IMG/VR virus record: IMGVR_UViG_3300020204_002884
Coordinates: 1-21,046 of that record
Source: a virus
Strand: one strand, 5' to 3'
DNA length: 21,046 nucleotides
Position 1 is the stretch's first letter; every line of letters starts with the position of its first letter. The translations under genes and the position numbers were made by a program. Under the pieces are notes generated by a model. The model made no database searches, was not told the DNA's origin, and saw nothing but the letters and a program-made list of their open reading frames with translations. Shown one piece after another: positions 7,749 through 14,552 of the stretch.

Positions 7749-7931
7749 ATGAAAATCGATACTAAGATTTTCGTTGAGTACGACGATAACAACATTGAAC
7801 ATGTATTAGCCGGTCCTGAATACGGTCAACCCTGGAGTGACGGTTGGAACGGAGAGAATTCGATCGAACAACTATTACATAAAAAATACACCTTTGACAA
7901 TTTTGATATTTTATTTTCCTTAAGTACTTAA
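7749..7931 (+). CDS. Small protein of unknown function, first cargo gene
   Basis: A 60-aa acidic protein that I do not recognise. It has a strand-like N-terminus (MKIDTKIFVEYDD), a Gly/Trp-rich centre (Pro-Glu-Tyr-Gly-Gln-Pro-Trp then Asp-Gly-Trp-Asn-Gly) and a helical end. No signal peptide or membrane segment is seen. It is supported by the TATTTATA-N4-ATG arrangement shared with two clear tail genes and by the lack of any competing frame. It opens a three-gene plus-strand cassette lying between two convergent homing endonucleases. Nothing in the sequence reveals its role. Confidence 0.6.
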   Translation: MKIDTKIFVEYDDNNIEHVLAGPEYGQPWSDGWNGENSIEQLLHKKYTFDNFDILFSLST

Positions 7932-7941
7932 TTTTAATTAT

Positions 7942-7987
7942 ATTGTACTTGTTTTACTTATTTTAGTTATTGTGCTTGTTTTGCTTG
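7942..7987 (+). repeat. Two imperfect 19-base direct repeats
   Basis: ATTGTACTTGTTTTACTTA (7942-7960) and ATTGTGCTTGTTTTGCTTG (7969-7987) match at 16 of 19 positions with a 27-base period, and all three differences are A to G. A small hairpin (CAACA-GCA-TGTTG) follows at once. The repeats occupy the gap of about 137 bases between the 60-aa gene and the nucleotidase gene. Possible binding sites or slippage product; function unknown. Confidence 0.5.
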
Positions 7988-8031
7988 CAACAGCATGTTG
8001 TACATATAGTTTTTTATAAAACAAAGTCAAC

Positions 8032-8058
8032 TATTTATATTTTAAATGGATATTTATT
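8032..8058 (+). promoter_or_regulatory. Paired TATTTATA / TATTTATT boxes before the nucleotidase gene
   Basis: TATTTATA at 8032-8039 and TATTTATT at 8051-8058 precede the ATG at 8069. The second box is 10 bases from the start codon, close to the spacing before the 13278 gene (11 bases). No Shine-Dalgarno site is visible. Confidence 0.4.
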
Positions 8059-8068
8059 ATACAACGAT

Positions 8069-8611
8069 ATGACTGATATTGAAATAATATACCTTGATAT
8101 GGATGGCGTATTATGCGATTTTCATCTTGAATTTAAAATTAAATCAGGAGTTGATGTTGCTGAATATGAAAAAACCAAAGGATCGCAATCGTTGTGGAAG
8201 TTTATAAATGACGCGGGAGTGGAATTTTGGGAAAACATGACTCCGATGAAAGACATGGAAGATCTTAAAAGTTTTGTATTTAAAAACTTTGTTCGCGTTG
8301 GAATTTTAAGCAGTTCAAGTGAGAAAAACGGAAGTATTTATGCAGATGAAGGAAAAAGATTGTGGCTTAAAAAATATAATTTTACATCGCAAATTGATGC
8401 TTCGGATATTATTATTGTTGGATCAGCGCAGGATAAACAGAAATATGCGGGGCCTGGAAAAATATTAGTTGACGACTACAAGAATAATATCGATTCTTGG
8501 AGAGCTAAAGGAGGAATCGGAATTCAGCATTTTAATGCTAATAGAACAATTGGTGATCTTGAACGCATTAACGCCGAAAGGATTATTAAAGAACTTTACA
8601 GATATGTTTGA
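8069..8611 (+). CDS. HAD-family 5'(3')-deoxyribonucleotidase-like phosphatase
   Basis: A 180-aa HAD-superfamily hydrolase, probably dephosphorylating a nucleotide. The catalytic motif I is LDMDGVLCDF (nucleophile D10, acid/base D12). Motif II is the LSSSSEKN segment after a strand (GILSSSS), a conserved lysine region follows (DKQKY), and motif IV is the VDDY acidic pair before IDSWRAKGGIGI. Length and layout fit 5'(3')-deoxyribonucleotidases, a group common in phages. I chose the ATG at 8069 over a longer frame from a TTG at 7970, because the upstream residues run through the promoter-like boxes and do not resemble HAD sequence. It overlaps the next gene by eight bases, so the two are coupled. 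A role in recycling nucleotides is inference; HAD substrates are hard to predict. Confidence 0.75.
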   Translation: MTDIEIIYLDMDGVLCDFHLEFKIKSGVDVAEYEKTKGSQSLWKFINDAGVEFWENMTPMKDMEDLKSFVFKNFVRVGILSSSSEKNGSIYADEGKRLWLKKYNFTSQIDASDIIIVGSAQDKQKYAGPGKILVDDYKNNIDSWRAKGGIGIQHFNANRTIGDLERINAERIIKELYRYV

Positions 8612-9296
8612 TCGATTATATCAATCCACTTTAAATCCTGCCATATGGCAGTCTGATGAAAACATCAAGCCTGAAATTTCTGCAAAGCTTTTAAAAATCG
8701 CTTCTGATTTTTATGCAGAAATAAAAATAAAGCCCGCTCTTAAAGATGTATTATTATTAGGAAGTTCTGCAAACTATAACTGGACGACTACAAGTGATAT
8801 AGATATTCATTTGGTTATTGATATTAACGAACTAGGAGTCGATCAAAAAGAAGCGCAGAATTATTTAAACGCTTTAAAATCAAAGTGGAATTACGAACAT
8901 GACATTACTATTAAAGGTTATAACGTCGAAGGTTATATTCAAGACGTAAATCATAAAACACATGCGACTGGAATTTATTCTTTAATGAAAGGATATTGGA
9001 TTGTTAAGCCGAAAAAACAAAAGGTGATAATAGATAAAGAAATGGTCAAGAGTAAATATAATGATTACGTTTATAAAATAAATAGATTTACAGAAGAACC
9101 TACCACAGTAGATAAGTTGAATACGCTGATTAATGACTTATATAAAATGAGGCAAACTGGATTAGATTCGTCTGGAGAAATGAGCGTAGAAAATGTTGTG
9201 TTTAAACTTTTAAGATCTAAAGGATATATAAAAAGAATAAGAGATTTAAAAAAAGATGTATACGATCATTCGGTGAGTATTTTTGAAAAAAATTAA
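8604..9296 (+). CDS. Nucleotidyltransferase (DNA polymerase beta-like superfamily)
   Basis: A 230-aa protein with the minimal nucleotidyltransferase signature: Gly-Ser-Ser at 53-55, then SDIDIH with metal-binding D65 and D67, and a third acidic position in HDITIKGY further on. The N-terminus (MFDRLYQSTLNPAIW) resembles phage-encoded nucleotidyltransferases seen in T4-like genomes (from memory). The enzyme would transfer a nucleotide to an unknown acceptor, perhaps a small molecule, RNA end or protein. The ATG at 8604 overlaps the upstream stop (8609-8611); a longer frame from a TTG at 8469 lies wholly inside the nucleotidase gene and is rejected. Its stop shares TTAA at 9293-9296 with the convergent endonuclease gene. 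Pairing with a nucleotidase may be a functional couple or a toxin-like moron; the sequence does not decide. Confidence 0.75.
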   Translation: MFDRLYQSTLNPAIWQSDENIKPEISAKLLKIASDFYAEIKIKPALKDVLLLGSSANYNWTTTSDIDIHLVIDINELGVDQKEAQNYLNALKSKWNYEHDITIKGYNVEGYIQDVNHKTHATGIYSLMKGYWIVKPKKQKVIIDKEMVKSKYNDYVYKINRFTEEPTTVDKLNTLINDLYKMRQTGLDSSGEMSVENVVFKLLRSKGYIKRIRDLKKDVYDHSVSIFEKN

Positions 9297-10852
9297 GCGG
9301 TATAAACCCAGGTCGAGTGGCCACAATCCCAAATTCTATCATATCCGTTGTTTTTCATGTTTTCCCACTCACTAAGATTTTCTTCATACAAAGACAACAA
9401 TTTTTTCAATTTATGTTTCTGAAAGCTAATTCTTCCTAATAAAGTTTTATAATTATCCGATATATAAAAATAATTGGGAGAGGTGTTATGTGTAAAATTA
9501 AATTTTAATTTAAGATATACTTCGCCGGAAAAAAATCGACGATCACTGTAAGTAATAATGTTTTTGGGATTGTATTTTTTTAAAAAGAAAGAAAATAACT
9601 TTTCCGCTCCACCGACAACGTTTGAATACAATTTGTTACAATAACGACTAAGTTCGTATTCGTAATTTTTATTATATCTACTTTTACAAAATGTCATTGC
9701 CGACACCAACATATTGTTATGAAACAAACCAATTTTAAAAAAAGACTTATCGTTTCCCTGAATATGATTTTCGTTTAAAAAATTTTTACATTCTTCTTTG
9801 TTAAGAATTTTTACAGTGCAGTTACGAGCATAAAATTTATTATCACATTTTTTAAATTTATTTTTTAAAATTGATTTCACTATTTCTTTTTTATCATTCC
9901 ATTCATTTTCAAAAATCTGAACACACTCAACTTCTTTTCTCAGACATTTTTTGGTTTTTAACAAATGATATGTTTTATTTTTACCGCCAACCAATTCGCT
10001 GTGAGATTGCAAATCCACAAGATCGACTACAATTTTTTTCGATGGAATATATAAATCTACTTCTTGAGGATATAGTATAGTTAGATCATCAACAATAATC
10101 GTTTCATCTTTTTCTAAAATATCTTTTAAAAACAAACACAATTCGTTTTGGTTTTTAAATAAAATATCTTTATCACATTTTTTACATAAAGGTTTACTTC
10201 CATCTATAAGTTTGTAAAAATCAAGAGAATCGCATCGGTTACATTTAAATTTGTATCTAATAATTTCAGAAGACATTCCCTGTAGATCATTTAAACTAAA
10301 CAGAGGTGTAAAATTCTCAAATTCTGGCAAATTTTTAAATTTAATAAACATATTCGAGCGATGTTTATGCCTTAGCTCTTCTCTTTGAGAGGCATGTTCC
10401 ACACCATATTTTTTCAAACACGTTTGTTTTATTTTGTCCGAACAAGCTGAAGTTTTTCTATAGTTCACAACCCCATATCTGTCAAACATGGTTTTTTCCA
10501 TTTGTTTAAGATTGTTATAATTTTCAGCACCGTATCTGTTTTTCAATGTTAACTTAACCTTTTCCCTGTGTCCATCCATATGACTTGGATGATCAACACC
10601 ATATTTACTCAACATCGATTTTTTAAAATTTAATTTTGTAGCATCGGTCAACATAGGGTGTTCTACTCCATATTTTTCAATAAACGTTTCTTTTTGACTA
10701 CATTTCATTTTTGCTATAACCGATGGAGATTTCTGTGAACAAGCTCGACTACAATAAACTTGATGTTGTTTTGAATATTTAATTAAAAAATTAACGCCAC
10801 ATGTTGGACATTGTTTTGTCACGTTAATCGGATTCTTTCTACGTCTACCCAT
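9293..10852 (-). CDS. Homing endonuclease, EDxHD type, copy 2, with a degenerate active site
   Basis: A 519-aa paralog on the opposite strand. In order: an N-terminal zinc finger (C15, C18, C34, C38), K/R-Y-G modules (about 58-155), a zinc ribbon (C204, C207, C223, C226), and the nuclease core with E264-x-D266 in EVDLYIP, H296 and IFENEW. The core strand that reads IELDGIYWH or IEFDGTYWH in the other two copies reads VDLVDLQSH (276-284), losing the Asp-Gly pair and the Tyr-Trp. The enzyme may therefore be inactive or altered. Flanking sequence is intact, so two compensating single-base changes could explain it. AAAAGGT at 10861-10867 on the minus strand is a Shine-Dalgarno site for the ATG at 10852. 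It is the only gene here on the minus strand and is convergent with the nucleotidyltransferase. Confidence 0.82.
   Translation of the reverse strand: MGRRRKNPINVTKQCPTCGVNFLIKYSKQHQVYCSRACSQKSPSVIAKMKCSQKETFIEKYGVEHPMLTDATKLNFKKSMLSKYGVDHPSHMDGHREKVKLTLKNRYGAENYNNLKQMEKTMFDRYGVVNYRKTSACSDKIKQTCLKKYGVEHASQREELRHKHRSNMFIKFKNLPEFENFTPLFSLNDLQGMSSEIIRYKFKCNRCDSLDFYKLIDGSKPLCKKCDKDILFKNQNELCLFLKDILEKDETIIVDDLTILYPQEVDLYIPSKKIVVDLVDLQSHSELVGGKNKTYHLLKTKKCLRKEVECVQIFENEWNDKKEIVKSILKNKFKKCDNKFYARNCTVKILNKEECKNFLNENHIQGNDKSFFKIGLFHNNMLVSAMTFCKSRYNKNYEYELSRYCNKLYSNVVGGAEKLFSFFLKKYNPKNIITYSDRRFFSGEVYLKLKFNFTHNTSPNYFYISDNYKTLLGRISFQKHKLKKLLSLYEENLSEWENMKNNGYDRIWDCGHSTWVYTA
9321..9367 (-). repeat. Right arm of the 47-base inverted repeat (3' end of endonuclease copy 2)
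   Basis: This is the exact reverse complement of 7627-7673. Together the arms enclose 7674-9320, which contains the end of copy 1, the three cargo genes and the end of copy 2. Homologous recombination between the arms would invert the enclosed cargo. Confidence 0.9.
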
Positions 10853-10932
10853 AAAATATTACCTTTTAGTTCGAAAGCTGTAAATATAATTATTAAAGTA
10901 AAAATTAAAATCATTTTTTTTGTTTTTTTTAT

Positions 10933-10940
10933 TATTTATA
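10933..10940 (+). promoter_or_regulatory. TATTTATA late-type promoter candidate for the tail tube gene
   Basis: An exact TATTTATA lies 49 bases before the tube ATG, almost the same distance as before the sheath gene. Seven bases after the box a 12-codon reading frame (10948-10986) opens with ATG and stops four bases before the tube start; it could be an incidental leader frame. Confidence 0.5.
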
Positions 10941-10989
10941 CTCAACGATGAATATAACATCAAAACATCAAAATAAGGAATTTTAAATT

Positions 10990-11484
10990 ATGGCAGACTT
11001 ATTACAATCCAATGAAATCTTTTTCACAGCTTTCGAACCTAAAGTTCAAAATCGCTTTATCATGTATCTTGATGGAATTCCGTCCTTCCTAATCAAGAAA
11101 ACAGATCGACCCAAAATTAACGCAGCTGTAAAAGAATTAAACCACATCAACATTCAAAGAAAATATCGTGGAAAGAGCAAATGGGAAGATGTGACAATAG
11201 AATTGTATGATCCAATTGTTCCGTCCGGCGCACAAGCAGTCATGGAATGGATTCGTTTACACCACGAATCAGTGACTGGTCGAGACGGATATAGTGATTT
11301 TTACAAAAAAGATGTCACAATTAACGTTCTAGGACCTGTTGGAGATAAAGTGGAAGAGTGGACTCTTAAAGGAGCATTTATCACAGGTACAACCAACTTC
11401 GGTACGCTTGATTGGAGTAACGACGGCGAGCATATAGGAATCACCATAACTCTCAGTATGGATTACTGTATCCTCCAATTCTAA
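10990..11484 (+). CDS. 19: Tail tube protein (T4 gp19-like)
   Basis: A 164-aa protein of the T4 gp19 tail tube family, which stacks in hexameric rings inside the sheath to form the DNA channel. Features are the N-terminal strand FIMYLDGIPSFLIKKTDRP, a conserved WEDVTIELYDPIVPSG strand-turn, a helix around QAVMEWIRLHHESVTGRDGY, a DVTINVLGP strand and the closing ITITLSMDYCILQF. The length equals that of T4 gp19 (163 aa). TAAGGAA at 10974-10980 is the ribosome binding site, about 10 bases from the ATG. A TATTTATA box lies upstream and a strong terminator follows, so it is probably transcribed alone at a high level. It is separated from the sheath gene by two endonuclease genes and a cargo cassette. 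Confidence 0.93.
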   Translation: MADLLQSNEIFFTAFEPKVQNRFIMYLDGIPSFLIKKTDRPKINAAVKELNHINIQRKYRGKSKWEDVTIELYDPIVPSGAQAVMEWIRLHHESVTGRDGYSDFYKKDVTINVLGPVGDKVEEWTLKGAFITGTTNFGTLDWSNDGEHIGITITLSMDYCILQF

Positions 11485-11507
11485 AAATTGTTTAAAGGAT
11501 ATCAAAG

Positions 11508-11538
11508 AAAGTTCGCCACTAAACCGGCGAACTTTTTT
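11508..11538 (+). terminator. Rho-independent terminator after the tail tube gene
   Basis: AAAGTTCGCC (11508-11517) pairs perfectly with GGCGAACTTT (11526-11535) around an eight-base loop ACTAAACC, and the T run extends to 11538. Both this hairpin and the sheath terminator contain ACTAAAC in the loop region, suggesting related or recombining terminators. Confidence 0.92.
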
Positions 11539-11594
11539 ATTTTTTAATGGATTGAATTATATGTATTTCAAGTTAGAATGACAGGTGGAGACGC

Positions 11595-13244
11595 ATGATA
11601 AAATTAAAAAATACATATTATATAGTAAAAAATTGTGAAGTATGTAATAACGAATTTGAATCTTTAATAAAAAGAAAGCAAAGATTTTGTTGTGTTAAAT
11701 GCAGTTCTCAAGCGACGGCGAATGACAAAAATCGTATTGATAAAATAAAGAGCACAAAATTAAAAAAATATGGATCTGAGACGTATGTTAATCCAGAAAA
11801 AGCAAAAAAAACGTGTTTAGAACGATACGGCGTAAATAATGCGTCAAAATCATCGGAGGTCATCGATAAGATTAAAACTACAAATAAAAAGAATTTTGGG
11901 GTTGAGTGTTCTTTTCAATCAAACGTGGTAAAAGAAAAAATAAAAATTTCAAATTTAAAAAAATACGGAACGGAAAATCCATCACAATCTAAGATGGTCA
12001 AAGAAAAGGTAAAAAACACGGTTAGAAAAAAATACGGATGTGATAATGTTTTTAAATGTGAGTCAATTAAATCTAAAATTCACAACACCAATATAGAAAA
12101 ATACGGAAATAAAATACCTGTAAATTCTGATATTATAAAATTAAAAATGGTTAAAAAAAATCGGTTGCGTCGATGGGAAAAGTTAAGATCCAATCCAAAA
12201 ATAAACGAACATGTTTCTGTTTGTTTTGAAAACGAAGAGTATGTTACGACGGATAAATCAAATTTATATAAATTTAAATGTAATAAGTGTGAGGCAATTT
12301 TTGAAGATCACATAGACGGCGGACATATTCCCAGATGTTTGGTTTGCAATCCATACATTCGAGGAACATCGATTATGGAACAAGAAATATCCGATTATAT
12401 CAAATCGTTGATGGGTGCCGAAGTGGAAATACAAAAAAAACAAAGAGGTATTATTTCGGGTGAACTTGATATATACATTCCGGCTAAAAACGTTGCAATA
12501 GAATTTGACGGAACATATTGGCACAGTGAGTTGGCAGGAAAAAAATCAAAAATGTATCATTTAAAAAAAACAGAAGAATGTCTTCAGAAGAACATTAGAC
12601 TTATTCACATATTTGAGGATGAGTGGATTAAAAAAGAAAACGTGGTCAAAACTCGACTATCTCACATTTTAGGTAAAAATGCAAAAAATAAGATTTATGC
12701 TAGAGACTGTGAAATCCAAGAGATTAATTCAAAAGATTGCGATCAGTTTTTGGAAACACACCATCTTCAGGGAAAATGCAATTCATCGATACGGTTAGCT
12801 TTAATTTTTAAAGGAAACCTTGTATCGGTTATGACATTTGGAAAACTCAGAGTCATTCTAGGAAACAAACATAAAGAAGATGAATACGAAATGTATAGAT
12901 ATTGTTCAGAAAATCTGATAATAGGTGGAGCTAGTAAACTTATTAAATATTTTATAAAGACTTACAATCCTAAGAAAATAATATCATACGCGGATAGAAG
13001 GTGGAGTATTGGAGATATTTATAAAAAGTTAGGATTTTCTTTTGAATCAAACACGCCGCCTAATTATTTTTATATTAAATATGGCAATCCAGATAGATTA
13101 CATAGATACGGGTTTGTTAAACACAATCTTGATAAAAAACTGAATAAATTTGATAAAAATTTAACCGAATGGCAAAATATGCAACTTAATAATTACGATA
13201 GAATTTGGGATTGTGGACACTCTAAGTGGATTTTTTCAAAATAA
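11595..13244 (+). CDS. Homing endonuclease, EDxHD type, copy 3
   Basis: A 549-aa paralog. It starts with one zinc finger (C14, C17, then C32 or C33, C36), followed by five to six K/R-Y-G modules (about 58-171), a zinc ribbon (C229, C232, C248, C251) and an intact nuclease core: E290-x-D292 in ELDIYIP, IEFDGTYWH (302-310), H322 and IFEDEW (339-344). The C-terminal domain ends YDRIWDCGHSKWIF. GGTGGAG at 11584-11590 is a strong ribosome binding site four bases before the ATG, unlike copy 1. It begins 57 bases after the tube terminator and separates the tube gene from baseplate genes. The tube gene or the old tube-baseplate junction is a plausible homing target (inference). It shares 23 identical bases with copy 1 at the 3' end (13197-13219 and 7654-7676). 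Confidence 0.87.
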   Translation: MIKLKNTYYIVKNCEVCNNEFESLIKRKQRFCCVKCSSQATANDKNRIDKIKSTKLKKYGSETYVNPEKAKKTCLERYGVNNASKSSEVIDKIKTTNKKNFGVECSFQSNVVKEKIKISNLKKYGTENPSQSKMVKEKVKNTVRKKYGCDNVFKCESIKSKIHNTNIEKYGNKIPVNSDIIKLKMVKKNRLRRWEKLRSNPKINEHVSVCFENEEYVTTDKSNLYKFKCNKCEAIFEDHIDGGHIPRCLVCNPYIRGTSIMEQEISDYIKSLMGAEVEIQKKQRGIISGELDIYIPAKNVAIEFDGTYWHSELAGKKSKMYHLKKTEECLQKNIRLIHIFEDEWIKKENVVKTRLSHILGKNAKNKIYARDCEIQEINSKDCDQFLETHHLQGKCNSSIRLALIFKGNLVSVMTFGKLRVILGNKHKEDEYEMYRYCSENLIIGGASKLIKYFIKTYNPKKIISYADRRWSIGDIYKKLGFSFESNTPPNYFYIKYGNPDRLHRYGFVKHNLDKKLNKFDKNLTEWQNMQLNNYDRIWDCGHSKWIFSK

Positions 13245-13258
13245 TTTTTATTTTTATA

Positions 13259-13266
13259 TATTTATT
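13259..13266 (+). promoter_or_regulatory. TATTTATT box before the coiled-coil gene
   Basis: TATTTATT (7 of 8 to the recurrent TATTTATA) lies 11 bases before the ATG at 13278, and no Shine-Dalgarno site is present. This is much like the second box before the nucleotidase gene. Confidence 0.4.
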
Positions 13267-13277
13267 ACTGAAACTAT

Positions 13278-13604
13278 ATGAATAAAAAAGTTAAATTAAA
13301 AGAATATGTGAGAAGTTATATAAGAATTATCTTGGAACAAAATGAACAAGATAAAGAAAACGAGACGTTTGATAAAGAAATAAAAGACTTAGAATTAAAA
13401 CGTGACGAGTTTGATTTAAAGGCAAAATCTAAATCATTAGAAAAAGCAAAATATAATTTGAATAAAGCACAAGAATCATTAAAATCTGCAAAAGATTCTG
13501 GAGAAAAAGATTTAACTGAAAAAGAACAGTCGGTAAAAAATGCAGAAGAAAAAGTTAAATCTACAGAGGCAGCTGTTAAAGCCGCATCAATCGTAAAAGA
13601 GTAA
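13278..13604 (+). CDS. Coiled-coil protein of unknown function
   Basis: A 108-aa, extremely charged, Lys/Glu/Ala-rich protein. Residues 1-20 form an amphipathic basic helix (KLKEYVRSYIRIILEQ). Residues 25-105 are predicted to be one long coiled coil, with repeated Lys-Ala and Ser-Ala-Lys steps such as KAQESLKSAK and NAEEKVKSTEAAVKAA. No Cys, signal peptide or membrane segment is seen. It lies alone between the third endonuclease and the gp26-like gene. A tail assembly or scaffold-like role would fit its neighbours but is not shown by the sequence; I do not recognise the family. Confidence 0.65.
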   Translation: MNKKVKLKEYVRSYIRIILEQNEQDKENETFDKEIKDLELKRDEFDLKAKSKSLEKAKYNLNKAQESLKSAKDSGEKDLTEKEQSVKNAEEKVKSTEAAVKAASIVKE

Positions 13605-13676
13605 ATTTTAAAAATACATTAAATATAAAAAGAAAAAAAAGTAATTGGTTACTATATATTGAAAACATAATGTTAT

Positions 13677-14552
13677 ATGGAAGAAGATACAATTAATATT
13701 ACACGACCACAAAAAGAAACTTCGATTAACGTTCCTGATTCAGTCAGACTGGCAGTTAAATCACCTGCTAGTAAACCAGTCGAGAAACCCAAGTATCCAT
13801 CAGAAACGATTGGATTGCCTAGCGAGGGATATTTTTACAACTCAAATTCACCTTTAAGTAAAGGTGTTGTAGATATAAAATACATGACTGCAAAAGAAGA
13901 AGATATTTTAACGAGTCAAAATTTGATTAAAAAAGGAGTGGTGTTGGAAAAACTTTTGGAGAGTTTGATTGTTACCGATGGAGTTAAAACCGATGAATTA
14001 TTAATTGGCGATAAAAATGCTCTATTTGTCGCATCAAGAAGATTGGCGTATGGCGATAGTTATGGACCACTTCAAGTTAAATGTCCTAAATGTGGAAAAG
14101 AAAACAACTGTTTGATAGATTTATCAAAAGTAAATAACAAAGAGTTTGAGTTTGAAAAGTATGAACGTGGAGTAAATTTATTTGAATTTGTTTTACCCGC
14201 GTCAAAAGTAACATTAAAATACAAGTTATTGACACATCGTGATGAAAGTTCGATCGAACAAGAATTGACTGCACTCAACAAAATCAACAAGTCAGGAGCT
14301 TCGGCTGAAATCACTACTCGTTTGAAAAAAATGATTGTCAGTGTGGACGGAAACGAAGATCGACAGATTATCAACAAGTTTGTTGATCAACAGTTGTTAT
14401 CCAAGGATAGTTTAGCATTTAGAATCTACGTTAAAGAAAATACACCTGATATCGACATGGCGTTTGATTTTGAGTGTTCCGACTGCCAACACAACGAAAG
14501 GATGGGCATACCGTTGTCGGTATCCTTTTTTTGGCCTGACACCGGAGTATAA
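13677..14552 (+). CDS. Baseplate hub protein, T4 gp26-like, with split zinc-ribbon
   Basis: A 291-aa protein resembling the T4 gp26-like baseplate family found next to tail genes. The N-terminal 40 residues are Pro/Lys-rich and disordered. Then comes LPSEGYFY (47-54), the acidic ITxxEED-type segment MTAKEEDILT (70-79), and a helical core. The cysteine pairs C136/C139 (CPKC) and C267/C270 (CSDC) can form one zinc site across the fold. The frame ends with SFFWPDTGV, a Phe-Phe-Trp-Pro end I associate with this family. ATG 13677 has no Shine-Dalgarno site; TATATATT lies at 13653-13660. The next frame (+1) continues with conserved-looking sequence from the T7 run at 14526-14532, so a longer fusion of about 350 aa may also be made. 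Confidence 0.7.
   Translation: MEEDTINITRPQKETSINVPDSVRLAVKSPASKPVEKPKYPSETIGLPSEGYFYNSNSPLSKGVVDIKYMTAKEEDILTSQNLIKKGVVLEKLLESLIVTDGVKTDELLIGDKNALFVASRRLAYGDSYGPLQVKCPKCGKENNCLIDLSKVNNKEFEFEKYERGVNLFEFVLPASKVTLKYKLLTHRDESSIEQELTALNKINKSGASAEITTRLKKMIVSVDGNEDRQIINKFVDQQLLSKDSLAFRIYVKENTPDIDMAFDFECSDCQHNERMGIPLSVSFFWPDTGV

Noticed and set aside
7970-8068. N-terminal extension of the nucleotidase to a TTG at 7970
   Set aside because: The added residues read through TATTTATA/TATTTATT boxes and do not resemble HAD sequence; ATG 8069 puts the DxD motif at residues 10-12, as usual for the family.
8469-8603. N-terminal extension of the nucleotidyltransferase to a TTG at 8469
   Set aside because: The extension lies wholly inside the nucleotidase gene in another frame. 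ATG 8604 gives the familiar MFDRLYQS start and a normal short overlap.
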